A stretch of 64,000 nt of DNA from Methylophilaceae bacterium (GCA_028247015.1 JAOKFJ010000001.1:1-64000), one strand, 5' to 3'. Shown: positions 21,755 to 32,779, counted from the stretch's first letter. Made by a program: numbers and translations. The notes: generated from the letters alone by a model not told the origin.

Positions 21755-23733
21755 TATTTATTTCCATTTATTACATATTTTTCAAAAATATTTAAGTCTG
21801 CCTGCAAGCCTAAAATAACAATTATATCGCCTGATGATAATACTATATCCTCACGTGGTTCAATATTCTCAAGCATATTAGGTCTTCTTAAATGTTGAAT
21901 TTCAATATTAAATTCTTTTAATGGAATACTCTTAATAGGCCTATTTACCACAAAGAAATATTTATCTATTTCAATTGAGTGAAGTTGAAATCGCTCTTGT
22001 AAATTATTATCTTGATCAAGGTCAGTTTCACCAGCAAAAAAACCTCTGAACATCTTATATCTCTCACTTCTAAATACTCTTATTTTCTTTATAACATTAC
22101 TCAATGGAATTCCTAATATTACTAATGCATGAGATGCAAGCATTAAACTCCCTTCTTGAACTTCTGGAACAACATCTGTTGCTCCAGCTTTTTGGAGTGC
22201 CTCAACTGAGGATTCATCTTTTGTTCTCACGATAACAGGTAATTTTGGGTATGCTTCCCTAATAACATTCAATACTTTTTCAGTAGATCTATCATCTGCA
22301 TATGCAATCACAACGGCTTTAGCCCTTTCAATACCTGCAGCTTTCAAAACAATTCTTCTACTTGCATCTCCATACATTACGTTCTCTCCAGCATTAGAAG
22401 CATCATTTACTCGATTTAAATCTATATCTATTGCAATATAATCAATGTTTTCTTCCTTTAAGAACCTCCCCAAGTATTGTCCACTTCTTCCATATCCGCA
22501 TAAAATTACGTGATTAGAAAAATCATGGCCTAAACCTTCTAATTGCTTCATAAGAGTTTCTGTTTTCTTTGAATATCCCTTAGCAATATATCTAGCTATT
22601 CTTCCATTGAATGGAATTAGTATAGGAGCAAATAACATAGATAAAAGACATACCGCTAATGTAATTTGTAAAATATCTCCAGAAATAATTCCACTCTCTT
22701 GTCCAAGAGCCAATATCACAAAGCTAAACTCGCCAGCCTGAGAAAGAATGACACCTGTTCTAATACCAACTCCCAATTCATATTTAAACAAAGTAGTAAG
22801 CAGAGTTATTAGGGCCACCTTAAAAAGTGTGAGGCATAAAAATAAGACTATTATTAATAAAAAATTATTGCCTAGAATATCAAGATTCAACATCATCCCG
22901 ACACTAATAAAAAATAATCCTAATAAAATATTTCTAAATGAAGTTATATCTGATTCAACTTGGTGCCTATATCGAGTTTCGGAAATCAACATCCCAGCTA
23001 AAAATGCGCCTAATGCATAAGAAAGTCCGGCTAACTTAGTTACATAAGCAAAAATAAGGGTAATCATTAACACATTTAAAACAAATAGCTCCCTAGATTT
23101 ATTTTTTGCAACAATTCCAAACCAAAAATTCATTACAGGCTGACCTGCTTTGAAAATAATAAATAATAATAATAAAATTTTTATTACTGAAAAAGAGATA
23201 ATTTCAACTAAATTAGTATCTTGTGCATTGAAAACAGGTATTAAAATTAAAATTAAAATTACTGCAATATCTTGGAATAATAGAATACCAATTGATAGTC
23301 TTCCATGCCGACTATTTAGATCAATACGCTCCATTAAAATTTTTGACACAATTGCTGTTGAAGACATAGTAAGAGCTGATCCGATAATAAACGCAGCTGG
23401 AAGATTTAAACCGAAGAAAATTCCAAAAAGAATAACAGTAAAAATTGTTATAAGAACTTGAGAGCTTCCCAGGCCAAAAAGAATGTTTCTCATCGCATTT
23501 AATTTGGGTAAGCTAAATTCAAGACCTATTGTAAACATTAAAAAAACAATGCCGAACTCAACAAAATGTCTACTTGATTCAGAGTCTGGCAAAATACCAA
23601 ATGCATGGGGCCCTAATACTAAACCAACAACAAAATAGGCGATCATAGGCGGTAATCTTAAATAGCTAAATAAGGCTACCAATAAGACAGAACTTACTAA
23701 TAATAAAATAATTAATTGAATAGATTCAAACAT
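21754..23733 (-). CDS. CPA2-family monovalent cation:proton antiporter with TrkA-N/TrkA-C domains (KefB/YbaL-like)
   Basis: Multi-TM CPA2 domain, HVILCGYGRSGQYLGRFL Rossmann motif, C-terminal TrkA-C. Confidence 0.92.
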   Translation of the reverse strand: MFESIQLIILLLVSSVLLVALFSYLRLPPMIAYFVVGLVLGPHAFGILPDSESSRHFVEFGIVFLMFTIGLEFSLPKLNAMRNILFGLGSSQVLITIFTVILFGIFFGLNLPAAFIIGSALTMSSTAIVSKILMERIDLNSRHGRLSIGILLFQDIAVILILILIPVFNAQDTNLVEIISFSVIKILLLLFIIFKAGQPVMNFWFGIVAKNKSRELFVLNVLMITLIFAYVTKLAGLSYALGAFLAGMLISETRYRHQVESDITSFRNILLGLFFISVGMMLNLDILGNNFLLIIVLFLCLTLFKVALITLLTTLFKYELGVGIRTGVILSQAGEFSFVILALGQESGIISGDILQITLAVCLLSMLFAPILIPFNGRIARYIAKGYSKKTETLMKQLEGLGHDFSNHVILCGYGRSGQYLGRFLKEENIDYIAIDIDLNRVNDASNAGENVMYGDASRRIVLKAAGIERAKAVVIAYADDRSTEKVLNVIREAYPKLPVIVRTKDESSVEALQKAGATDVVPEVQEGSLMLASHALVILGIPLSNVIKKIRVFRSERYKMFRGFFAGETDLDQDNNLQERFQLHSIEIDKYFFVVNRPIKSIPLKEFNIEIQHLRRPNMLENIEPREDIVLSSGDIIVILGLQADLNIFEKYVINGNK

Positions 23734-23826
23734 AACTTTTAAATGACTTCGGTATATACTTTATTCTACTATTAAACCCTTTTATACTTATGAATTACTA
23801 CAAAAATTATAATTAATAATTAAACT

Positions 23827-24801
23827 ATGGCAAATAAACCAAAAGACATAATAAAAATAGCACAGGAAGTACTTGAAATTGAAGCTCAAGAGATTCTTCA
23901 TGCTAGCAAGAATATTTCGAGTAGCTTTGTTAATGCTGTCAATCTAATCATTGATTGTTCTGGGCGGGTTGTATTAAGTGGAATGGGAAAATCAGGACAT
24001 ATTGCTAGAAAAATTGCCTCAACACTTGCGAGTACTGGAACGCCAGCTTTTTTTATGCACCCTGGAGAAGCAAGTCATGGCGACCTTGGTATGATTACAA
24101 AAAACGATATAGTTATTATTTTTTCAAATTCAGGACAAAGCTTAGAAATTAGTTCAATTATTCCAAATATTAAAAGAATTGGAGCAAAAATTATTTCTAT
24201 TTGCAGTAATTCAAACTCAGACCTGGCCATACAAAGTGATATTCATATCTCTTCTGATGTTAAACAAGAAGCCTGCCCCCTAGGACTAGCTCCAACTGCC
24301 AGCTCAACAGTATCTTTGGCGCTTGGAGATGCGCTAGCAATTTGCATACTAGGTTTAAGAGGATTTACAGCAGATGATTTTGCAGAGTCTCATCCAGGAG
24401 GATCTTTAGGGAAAAATCTTTTAATAAAAATCAAAGACATAATGAGAATAAATAATTCAATTCCCAAGGTTACTCCCCAGTCATCACTTAAAGATGCCAT
24501 TATAATAATAACTAAAAAAATGGTTGGTTTTACTGCAGTCATTGATGAGAAAAATAAACCAGTAGGTATTTTGACAGATGGCGATTTAAGACGAGCATTA
24601 ATAGCAAATAAAACAATAAGTAGTAGTGTGGATGATTGTATGACTAAAAATCCCATTGTCTTAAAATCATCACAATTAGCAATTGATGCCGTGAATATAA
24701 TGGAAAAATCTAAAGTTAATAGCTTTTTAGTTGTTAATGAAAAGAATGAATTAGTTGGTATTGTTAATCTTCAAGATCTACTCAAAGGTAAAGTAATATA
24801 A
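23827..24801 (+). CDS. kdsD: Arabinose-5-phosphate isomerase (KpsF/GutQ family) with CBS domains
   Basis: GMGKSGHIARKIASTLASTGTPAFFMHPGEASHGDLGM; two CBS domains. Confidence 0.96.
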   Translation: MANKPKDIIKIAQEVLEIEAQEILHASKNISSSFVNAVNLIIDCSGRVVLSGMGKSGHIARKIASTLASTGTPAFFMHPGEASHGDLGMITKNDIVIIFSNSGQSLEISSIIPNIKRIGAKIISICSNSNSDLAIQSDIHISSDVKQEACPLGLAPTASSTVSLALGDALAICILGLRGFTADDFAESHPGGSLGKNLLIKIKDIMRINNSIPKVTPQSSLKDAIIIITKKMVGFTAVIDEKNKPVGILTDGDLRRALIANKTISSSVDDCMTKNPIVLKSSQLAIDAVNIMEKSKVNSFLVVNEKNELVGIVNLQDLLKGKVI

Positions 24802-24809
24802 TTATAGCT

Positions 24810-25388
24810 ATGGAAAACAAACTATCTTCTATTCTTGTAATTCTTCTCATTTCCTTAATTGCGTTAACTACTTATTGGCTAAAATTAGAAGTCATTAAAG
24901 AGCTGTACTCAGAAAAATCTCTTCTAGCAAGTGGTCCTGACTTCTTTTTAAATGAGTTTTCTACTCAACAAACCACTGAAAATGGTCACATAAAATTTAT
25001 GTTAGCTGGAAAGAAAATGACTAATTATGAACATATTAATAAAACCTACCTCAAAAATCCAAAATTTACTAAATATGAGGAAGGTAGGCCTTATTCTTGG
25101 ATAACTGGAGGTAAAGGAGAAATCACAAGCCTAGGAGATGAAATTATTGTGAAAAATAATGTAACGCTCACTCGAATAGCTACGCCTAAAAAAAAAACTA
25201 TGAAGCTATTCACAGACTCTCTTAATATATTTCCAAACACTGAGTTAGTTAATACAAAGTCGCCAATAAAAATTGTTCAAGAGCCTAATATTGAAATCAA
25301 TGGAGTTGGTATGGAGTATGATAAAAAAGAAAATACTTTTAAGCTTTTAAGTAATGTAAAAGTACACTATGAAAAAATTATTAAATAA
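24810..25388 (+). CDS. lptC: LPS export ABC transporter periplasmic protein LptC
   Basis: N-terminal TM, LptC-like fold pattern, position before lptA/lptB. Confidence 0.85.
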   Translation: MENKLSSILVILLISLIALTTYWLKLEVIKELYSEKSLLASGPDFFLNEFSTQQTTENGHIKFMLAGKKMTNYEHINKTYLKNPKFTKYEEGRPYSWITGGKGEITSLGDEIIVKNNVTLTRIATPKKKTMKLFTDSLNIFPNTELVNTKSPIKIVQEPNIEINGVGMEYDKKENTFKLLSNVKVHYEKIIK

Positions 25389-25405
25389 AAAATTTATCTT
25401 AGATC

Positions 25406-25927
25406 ATGAATTATAAAAATAAATTTATAGGTTTATATTTATTTTTTTTAACTCCAATGATTTTAGCGGAGCAAGCAGATAGAGATATGCCGATTGAAAT
25501 TGAATCGGACTCTATGATATTAGATGATAATCGTAGTATTAGTATTTACAAGGGGGATGTCATTTTGACACAAGGCACAATGATAATTAAAGGAGATGAG
25601 CTAACTGTGAAAGAAGATAAACAAGGGTTTCAGCATAGCACTTCTAAAGGTAGTCCAACATCCTTCAAACAAAAACGTGATGGAATGGACTCATATATTG
25701 AAGGCAAGGCATCTCGTATAGAATATGACGGACATATGGACAAAGTTCATCTTTATGATAAAGCATCAGTAAAAAGAGGTAATGATACTGTTTACGGTGA
25801 CTACATAATTTATGATGCTAATGCTGAAATTGCTCAAGCAATGTCAGGAAGTACAAAAGATAATTCTGGAAATAATTCAAAGAAAACACGAACAAGAATA
25901 ATTATTTCTCCAAAGAAAAAGAATTAG
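25406..25927 (+). CDS. lptA: LPS transport periplasmic protein LptA
   Basis: Signal peptide, OstA-like domain (IEIESDSMILDDNRSISIYKGDVILTQG). Confidence 0.92.
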   Translation: MNYKNKFIGLYLFFLTPMILAEQADRDMPIEIESDSMILDDNRSISIYKGDVILTQGTMIIKGDELTVKEDKQGFQHSTSKGSPTSFKQKRDGMDSYIEGKASRIEYDGHMDKVHLYDKASVKRGNDTVYGDYIIYDANAEIAQAMSGSTKDNSGNNSKKTRTRIIISPKKKN

Positions 25928-25930
25928 ACT

Positions 25931-26653
25931 ATGGCTGAACTAACTATTCAAAATTTAAGGAAAAGTTACAAAAAAAAGGTAGTTGTTAAAGATATTTCTC
26001 TTAATGTAAAAAGTGGTGAGGTTGTGGGCCTGCTCGGTCCAAATGGTGCAGGCAAAACAACATCTTTTTATATGATCGTAGGCTTGGTTGCAGCAGAAAA
26101 CGGTTCTATTAAAATTGATCAAAATGAATTAACTAAAATGCCTATTCATAATCGTTCTAAAATTGGTATCTCATACCTTCCACAAGAACCTTCTATCTTT
26201 AGAAAAATGACAGTTAGAGAAAATATTTTAGCTGTATTAGAACTTAGGAAATTTTCAAAGCAAAAAGTAGAGGAAAAGTTACAAGATCTATTAAAGAATC
26301 TAACTATTGAACATATAAAAGATAGTCCAGCAATTAGTCTTTCTGGTGGGGAAAGGAGAAGGGTTGAAATAGCTCGGTGTTTAGCTACTGACCCTAAATT
26401 TATTCTTCTGGATGAGCCCTTTGCAGGAATTGATCCAATTGCAGTCCTTGATATTCAAAAAATTATCACTCAGTTGACCTCATTAGGTATTGGTGTCCTA
26501 ATCACTGATCATAATGTTAGGGAAACATTGGGTATCTGTGATCGAGCTTACATTGTAAATCAAGGAGAAGTTTTAGCGTCTGGTACGCCTGCTGAAATGG
26601 TTTCTAATGAATCAGTAAAAAATATCTATCTTGGTAAAAACTTTGTACTCTAG
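25931..26653 (+). CDS. lptB: LPS export ABC transporter ATP-binding protein
   Basis: [35 protein letters not shown] end. Confidence 0.97.
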   Translation: MAELTIQNLRKSYKKKVVVKDISLNVKSGEVVGLLGPNGAGKTTSFYMIVGLVAAENGSIKIDQNELTKMPIHNRSKIGISYLPQEPSIFRKMTVRENILAVLELRKFSKQKVEEKLQDLLKNLTIEHIKDSPAISLSGGERRRVEIARCLATDPKFILLDEPFAGIDPIAVLDIQKIITQLTSLGIGVLITDHNVRETLGICDRAYIVNQGEVLASGTPAEMVSNESVKNIYLGKNFVL

Positions 26654-26658
26654 ATAAA

Positions 26659-27996
26659 ATGAAGTTAAGTTATAGTGTAAAACTTTCCCAATCACTCAAG
26701 CTTACCCCGCTACTTCAGCAATCATTAAGATTTCTACAGGCATCACAAGCTGAACTAGATGAATTACTCGAAGAATACTTGAATGATAATATTTTTCTTG
26801 AGCGAGAAGAAAATGACAATTATATAAAGCAACCAACCGGAAGTAATCAGTCAAAAAATAATTCAATAAGTTCAGATGATGAATACTATAATATTTTCGA
26901 AAATCAAGCGAAAAATAAAACCTTAAGAGAATACTTAATTGAAAGTTTAGGTATTTTTTCTTTTTCTGAGCGACAACAAATTATTCTTTCTTTTTTAATA
27001 GATGCAATCAATGATGAAGGCTATTTAACAGAAACTTTTGAATCATTAATAGATTCTATACCTCAAGAGCCAATGGTTGAATGCAAGGAATTAGAAGCCT
27101 TGATAAAACTGATTGAAAATTCGTCATTCCCCGGCATTGGGGCAAGAGATTTATCAGAGTGCCTACACTCACAATTAAGTATTATTGGAAATGAAAATAA
27201 AATTATTCAAATTTCAAAATCTATCGTGATAAATCATTTAAATTTACTAGCTAATAAAAACTATGAAGATCTAACAAAAAAATTAAACTGCTCTCGAGAT
27301 AATTTAGGCAAAGCAATTAAAGTTATTACAGCACTTAATCCTAAACCAGGGCTCGCTTTCAAAAAAAATAATACAAATGATTACATAAGGCCAGACGTTA
27401 ATATAATTAAAGATAACGGAATCTGGAAAGTTCATCTAAATGAAGATGAAGTATTCAAATTAAAGTTAAATAATGAACATAAAGGGTACTTTAACGATAT
27501 TCCAGAAGATCAAATAGGAGATTTGAAGGAGAAACTTCAAGAAGCTAAATGGCTAATAAAAAATCTGCAACAACGTGCAATAACTATTATAAGAGTTTCT
27601 CGAGCGATTATGGGCCGTCAAATAGAATTTCTAGAAAAAGGTGAGCTGCATTTGAGGCCCCTCATATTGAAGGAAATATCAGAAGAATTAGATCTTCATG
27701 AATCCACAATCTCCAGAGTAACGTCTAATAAATTTATTCTAACTCCTCACGGAATTTATGAACTTAAGCATTTTTTTGGGTCAAAAATCTACTCAGGACT
27801 AGGAAAAACATTATCCTCAAAGGCAATTTCAGGCAGAATAAAGGATATCACTGATAAAGAAGACTCACTTAAGCCCTATTCTGATGAAAAAATAGTTTTG
27901 TTGCTTAAGGAACAAGGGATTAAAATAGCAAGAAGAACAGTAGCTAAATATAGAGACAAATTACAAATTTTGCCGTCTAACCAAAGAAAAAAATAA
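26659..27996 (+). CDS. rpoN: RNA polymerase sigma-54 factor
   Basis: Region I QSLKLTPLLQQSLRFLQ; RpoN box ARRTVAKYRDKL. Confidence 0.97.
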   Translation: MKLSYSVKLSQSLKLTPLLQQSLRFLQASQAELDELLEEYLNDNIFLEREENDNYIKQPTGSNQSKNNSISSDDEYYNIFENQAKNKTLREYLIESLGIFSFSERQQIILSFLIDAINDEGYLTETFESLIDSIPQEPMVECKELEALIKLIENSSFPGIGARDLSECLHSQLSIIGNENKIIQISKSIVINHLNLLANKNYEDLTKKLNCSRDNLGKAIKVITALNPKPGLAFKKNNTNDYIRPDVNIIKDNGIWKVHLNEDEVFKLKLNNEHKGYFNDIPEDQIGDLKEKLQEAKWLIKNLQQRAITIIRVSRAIMGRQIEFLEKGELHLRPLILKEISEELDLHESTISRVTSNKFILTPHGIYELKHFFGSKIYSGLGKTLSSKAISGRIKDITDKEDSLKPYSDEKIVLLLKEQGIKIARRTVAKYRDKLQILPSNQRKK

Positions 27997-28010
27997 CGAA
28001 AAGGCTTCAA

Positions 28011-28334
28011 ATGAATATAATAATTAAAGCTCATAATTTTGAAATTACCTCCTCTATTGATCAGCATGTTAGAAATAAATTTAAAAAAATTACTAACCAC
28101 TTTGATCATTTAATAGATGCAAAATTTACTCTAAGCTTAGAGAGATTAAATCATATAGCCCAAGTAACAATTCATCTGCCAAAAGCTGATATGCATGCTG
28201 AATCTTCAGATGAGGATATGTATCATGCAATCGAAACAGTGATACAGAAATTAGATCGACAAGTAATTAAATATAAAGAAAAAAATTCTAATCATCATCA
28301 ATCAGATGGTTCAATTAAAAATAAAACGGAATGA
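28011..28334 (+). CDS. hpf: Ribosome hibernation-promoting factor
   Basis: HPF/YfiA pattern and location after rpoN. Confidence 0.92.
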   Translation: MNIIIKAHNFEITSSIDQHVRNKFKKITNHFDHLIDAKFTLSLERLNHIAQVTIHLPKADMHAESSDEDMYHAIETVIQKLDRQVIKYKEKNSNHHQSDGSIKNKTE

Positions 28335-28347
28335 ATGATACCTAATA

Positions 28348-28737
28348 ATGATTGGCATACTCTTAGTTACGCATGGTGAAATAGGAAAATCTTTCATAGA
28401 CTGTGCATCACATATACTTGGTAAATCTATCAATTTACTTGAGTGCATCCCAGTAGACCCTAAAAGTAATCTAGAAGAATGTCAGGAATTCATCAATATT
28501 GAAATAAAAAATCTGGATACAGGAACTGGAGTTTTAATCCTAACGGATATTTATGGGGCGACTCCTTCAAATATTTTAAAAAAATTTACTACTCAAGATA
28601 ATGTTGAAGTAATTACAGGGATTAATTTACCAATGCTAATACAAGCAATTACAAATAGAGATGGCAAGCTCTCTCAGGTTACAAGCAAATGCATGCAATC
28701 AGCTGAAGATAGCATTATAAGAATGGATAGTAAATGA
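28348..28737 (+). CDS. PTS EIIA (mannose/fructose type)
   Basis: ILLVTHGEIGKSFID with phospho-His; LTDIYGATPSN. Confidence 0.92.
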   Translation: MIGILLVTHGEIGKSFIDCASHILGKSINLLECIPVDPKSNLEECQEFINIEIKNLDTGTGVLILTDIYGATPSNILKKFTTQDNVEVITGINLPMLIQAITNRDGKLSQVTSKCMQSAEDSIIRMDSK

Positions 28738-29003
28738 TAAAGAAAAAAATAAAAATTATTAATAAATTAGGTTTACATGCTAGGGCTTCAAGTAAACTTA
28801 CACAGCTTGCATCGCAATTTAATTCCAAAATATTTATAATAAAAAATAATAAAAAAGTTAATGCAAAAAATATTATGGATATTTTAATGCTCGCTGCGAG
28901 CGTAGATTCAGAAGTTGAAATTGAGGCCAATGGCTCCGATGAGATCGAGGCGATTAAACAAATTGAGAAGCTTTTCCAAAATTATTTTGAGGAGGGTGAA
29001 TAA
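28734..29003 (+). CDS. ptsH: HPr phosphocarrier protein
   Basis: NKLGLHARASSKL with His15; Asn at position 46. Confidence 0.94.
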   Translation: MIKKKIKIINKLGLHARASSKLTQLASQFNSKIFIIKNNKKVNAKNIMDILMLAASVDSEVEIEANGSDEIEAIKQIEKLFQNYFEEGE

Positions 29004-30727
29004 TGGTATCGTTTAATATTCACGGTGTTCCAGTGTCAAATGGAATTGCTATTGGTACATCTCATTTAGTTTCCAATGCCTTACTAGAAGTTGTACGTTA
29101 TGATATCAAGAATACAAAAATTGATTTTGAAGTTAAAAGATTTAAGAAGGCATTATCTGTAGTAAAAAATGAATTAATCAAAATTAAAAAACAACTTGTA
29201 ATTAATTCTAACTCCCAATTTGCTCCATTTATTGATACTCATTTGATGTTGTTGAGTGATAACAATATATCAAGCGAACCAATTGATAGCATTATAAATG
29301 AGAAATGTAATGCAGAATGGGCAATTAAAATTCAACTAGACCTTATTATTGATAAATTTAATCAGATTGAAGATCCTTACATCAGGGAAAGGAAACATGA
29401 TGTAGTTCAGGTTGCCGAAAGAGTCATCAAGGTGCTTTTGGGTCATCAAAAGCAGAAGATAAAGTTTAAAAATGAAAGTTCAGTTATTTTAGTTGCCCAA
29501 GATATTTCTCCAGCAGATACGCTCCAATTTAAGAAACATAAATATGGAGCATTTATTACAGAAATGGGTGGGGCTAATTCACATACAGCAATTCTTGCAA
29601 GAAGTTTAAATATTCCATCAATCGTTGCCTTACGAAATGCAAAGAAATTAATCAAGAATAATGACACCTTAATTGTTGATGGTAATCAGGGTATTGTTAT
29701 TATTAATCCTAGCACTGCTATTCTTGATGAATATCAATACAAACAGAACCTTTGGGAAATAGAACAAAAAAAACTAATAAAAATTAGAAATGTTAGATGT
29801 AAGACCTTAGGAAATGAAACAATAAAGCTTCTTGCAAATATTGAGGTTCCAGAAGATATTAAATCTGTTAAAGAAAATAATGGTGACGGTATTGGTTTAT
29901 TTCGAACTGAATTTCTATTTATGAATAGAACAACGCTACCTGACGAAGAAGAGCAGTTTAATATTTATAAGTCTGTTGCCAAATCTATGGGAAATCTACC
30001 AGTAGTTATAAGAACTCTAGATTCAGGAGCTGATAAAAATATTTCTGCGGATAACAATAACAAGAATACCTCTGCACTAGGGTTGCGTGCAATTAGACTC
30101 TGTTTATCTGAACCACATCTTTTTACTACTCAATTAAAGGCAATTCTTAGAGCATCAGAGTTTGGTAACATAAGAATTCTTATACCTATGCTTTCTTCAC
30201 TCCAAGAACTAAGACAAACAAAAATGCTGATTGAAAGAGCAAAACAATCTCTTAAAAATTCTAAAATAAAATTTGATAATAAGATTTTAGTAGGTGGTAT
30301 GATTGAAGTTCCAGCGGTTGCCATTAATGCAGATATGTTCGCAAATGAATTGGATTTCTTATCAATTGGAACAAATGATTTAGTCCAATATACACTTGCT
30401 ATTGATCGGACTGATGATAGTGTTTCTCATTTGTATAATTCACTTCACTCTGCAGTTCTTAGGCTAATCGACAACACAATTAAGGCTGGAAAGAAATATG
30501 ACAAAGAAGTCTCAATATGTGGTGAAATGGCTGGTGATCCGAAATTAACAAAATTACTACTTGGAATGGGATTAACAAATTTTTCAATGCATCCTACAAG
30601 CATGCTTACTGTTAAAAAACAAGTTTTATGTTCGGATCCAAAAAAGATAAAAATAAAAGCAAAAAAAATATTAAGGTCTATTGAGCCCGATAATATTGAA
30701 AGCCTAATTCAAGACATTAACAAATAA
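29003..30727 (+). CDS. ptsI: PTS enzyme I (phosphoenolpyruvate-protein phosphotransferase)
   Basis: GGANSHTAILARS phospho-His, GIGLFRTEFLFM, DFLSIGTNDLVQYTLAIDR. Confidence 0.97.
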   Translation: MVSFNIHGVPVSNGIAIGTSHLVSNALLEVVRYDIKNTKIDFEVKRFKKALSVVKNELIKIKKQLVINSNSQFAPFIDTHLMLLSDNNISSEPIDSIINEKCNAEWAIKIQLDLIIDKFNQIEDPYIRERKHDVVQVAERVIKVLLGHQKQKIKFKNESSVILVAQDISPADTLQFKKHKYGAFITEMGGANSHTAILARSLNIPSIVALRNAKKLIKNNDTLIVDGNQGIVIINPSTAILDEYQYKQNLWEIEQKKLIKIRNVRCKTLGNETIKLLANIEVPEDIKSVKENNGDGIGLFRTEFLFMNRTTLPDEEEQFNIYKSVAKSMGNLPVVIRTLDSGADKNISADNNNKNTSALGLRAIRLCLSEPHLFTTQLKAILRASEFGNIRILIPMLSSLQELRQTKMLIERAKQSLKNSKIKFDNKILVGGMIEVPAVAINADMFANELDFLSIGTNDLVQYTLAIDRTDDSVSHLYNSLHSAVLRLIDNTIKAGKKYDKEVSICGEMAGDPKLTKLLLGMGLTNFSMHPTSMLTVKKQVLCSDPKKIKIKAKKILRSIEPDNIESLIQDINK

Positions 30728-30741
30728 AAAAATAGGATAGT

Positions 30742-32778
30742 ATGAATAATAAATCTAACAACCCATTACTCGAAAGGAATTTACTTCCTTTATTCTCCCG
30801 AATTAAGCCTCAACATATTTCACCAGCTATTGACACAATATTAGAAAACAATAGGGAGAAAATATTACAGATTGAAAATTTTTCAGGAAAATTATTATGG
30901 GAAAATTTTATAGAGCCCCTACAAAAGTGTGATGAAAGCCTGAGTAGAGCTTGGTCCCAAGTAAATCATTTAAATGCAGTATTAAATAGTAAAGATTTAA
31001 GGAGCGAATATAATAAAAATCTTTTGAAAATTACAAATTATTACTCTGAAATATCTCAAAATGAGACAATTTATAAGAAATTTAAGCAACTTAAAAGCTC
31101 TCCAGAATATAAATTATTTAATGATGCAAAAAAAAAGGTCGTTGATGATGAATTACTAGGCTTCGAGCTTGGAGGAGTTGATCTACCGGCTACCAAAAAA
31201 AGTGAATACAAAAGAATTAAGGAAGAACTCTCTTCACTAACTTCAAAATTTGAAGAAAATCTTCTAGATGCAACAAATAATTTTCAACTTCATATTACTG
31301 ACCCTATAAAAATAAGTGGATTACCTGAAGACATTATTGTCATGGTAAAAAATAATGCTGAGCAAAAAAATTTAAATGGTTGGTTATTCACTTTAGACTT
31401 TCCTTGTTATATACCAACCTTACAATATGCAGATGATAGAGAATTAAGAAAGGAAATGTATCACGCATATGCGACAAAGGCTTCCGATCTAGGTGAGCCA
31501 TTGTTAGATAATACTAAGAATATTAATGATATTTTAAACCTCAAATCTAAACTAGCCAAAATGCTTAATTATTCAGATTATGCCGCCATGTCACTAAAAA
31601 CTAAAATGGCAAAATCTAGCAATGATGTTACGGAATTTTTATATGATTTAGCTTTTAAAGCAAAATCATCGGCAAAAAAAGATATGCGTGATTTATCTAA
31701 TGAAGCATCTAAAAATGGTATAAAAAATATTGAAGCGTGGGATGTTGCTTATTTTTCTGAAAAAATTAAACAACAAAAATTTAATTTTTCCGATCAGGAA
31801 ATTAAAAACTTTTTCCCAAAAGATAAAGTTCTTATGGGTCTTTTTAATATTGTTGAGAAAATTTACAATATATATATAACTCCAAAAAAAGCTGACACTT
31901 GGAGTAATCTTGTTGAATTCTATGAAATTAGAGGTGAAGACGATAATTTAATTGGACAATTTTACTTGGATTTATATGCTCGAAAAAATAAGCGAGGTGG
32001 TGCCTGGATGGATGAAGCTATTTCAAAGTATAAATTTGTGGATGAATCATCTTTACCTGTTGCCTATCTGACCTGCAATTTCTCTACTCCAATAAAGGGA
32101 AGTGTATCGACTTTTACTCATGATGAGGTTATTACTTTATTTCATGAGTTTGGGCATGGACTTCATCATTTACTTACTGAAATTAATGAATATAGCGTCT
32201 CGGGGATTAAGGGGGTTGAATGGGATGCTGTTGAATTACCAAGTCAATTTATGGAGAATTTTTGTTGGGAATGGTCAGTTGTTCAGAATATGTCAGAACA
32301 TTCTACTAACAAGTCATCTATGCCAAAGGCACTATTTGATAAACTGCATTCATCAAAGAATTTTCAGTCTGGAATGCAAACATTAAGGCAGGTTGAATTT
32401 GCTTTATTTGATATAACTTTGCATAGTTCCTATGATCCTTCCTTAAACAATGTTTTAGATATTTTGGATAATATAAGGAACAAAATTGCAGTTATCAAAC
32501 CTCCCTCTTGGAATAGATTCCCACATAGTTTTTCTCATATATTTGCTGGTGGCTACGCTGCGGGTTACTATAGCTATAAATGGGCAGAAGTTCTTTCTGC
32601 CGATGCATATAGCCTATTTGAAGAAAATGGAGTAATTTCACCCATTATTGGAAAATCTTTTAGGCAAGAGATTCTAGGGAGAGGGGGTTCAAGACCAGCC
32701 CTTGATTCATTTATTGCCTTCCGCGGTCGAGAACCAAAAATTGATGCTCTTCTTAAACATTCTGGGCTAAGTCAATAA
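30742..32778 (+). CDS. prlC: Oligopeptidase A (M3 family metallopeptidase)
   Basis: LFHEFGHGLHHLLTE zinc motif; M3 family architecture. Confidence 0.96.
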   Translation: MNNKSNNPLLERNLLPLFSRIKPQHISPAIDTILENNREKILQIENFSGKLLWENFIEPLQKCDESLSRAWSQVNHLNAVLNSKDLRSEYNKNLLKITNYYSEISQNETIYKKFKQLKSSPEYKLFNDAKKKVVDDELLGFELGGVDLPATKKSEYKRIKEELSSLTSKFEENLLDATNNFQLHITDPIKISGLPEDIIVMVKNNAEQKNLNGWLFTLDFPCYIPTLQYADDRELRKEMYHAYATKASDLGEPLLDNTKNINDILNLKSKLAKMLNYSDYAAMSLKTKMAKSSNDVTEFLYDLAFKAKSSAKKDMRDLSNEASKNGIKNIEAWDVAYFSEKIKQQKFNFSDQEIKNFFPKDKVLMGLFNIVEKIYNIYITPKKADTWSNLVEFYEIRGEDDNLIGQFYLDLYARKNKRGGAWMDEAISKYKFVDESSLPVAYLTCNFSTPIKGSVSTFTHDEVITLFHEFGHGLHHLLTEINEYSVSGIKGVEWDAVELPSQFMENFCWEWSVVQNMSEHSTNKSSMPKALFDKLHSSKNFQSGMQTLRQVEFALFDITLHSSYDPSLNNVLDILDNIRNKIAVIKPPSWNRFPHSFSHIFAGGYAAGYYSYKWAEVLSADAYSLFEENGVISPIIGKSFRQEILGRGGSRPALDSFIAFRGREPKIDALLKHSGLSQ

Positions 32779-32779
32779 A

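Noticed and set aside
22748-23461. Plus-strand ORFs (90 and 103 aa) inside the CPA2 antiporter gene
   Set aside because: Antisense to a confident CDS; low-complexity Ile/Lys-rich translations with no recognisable domain.
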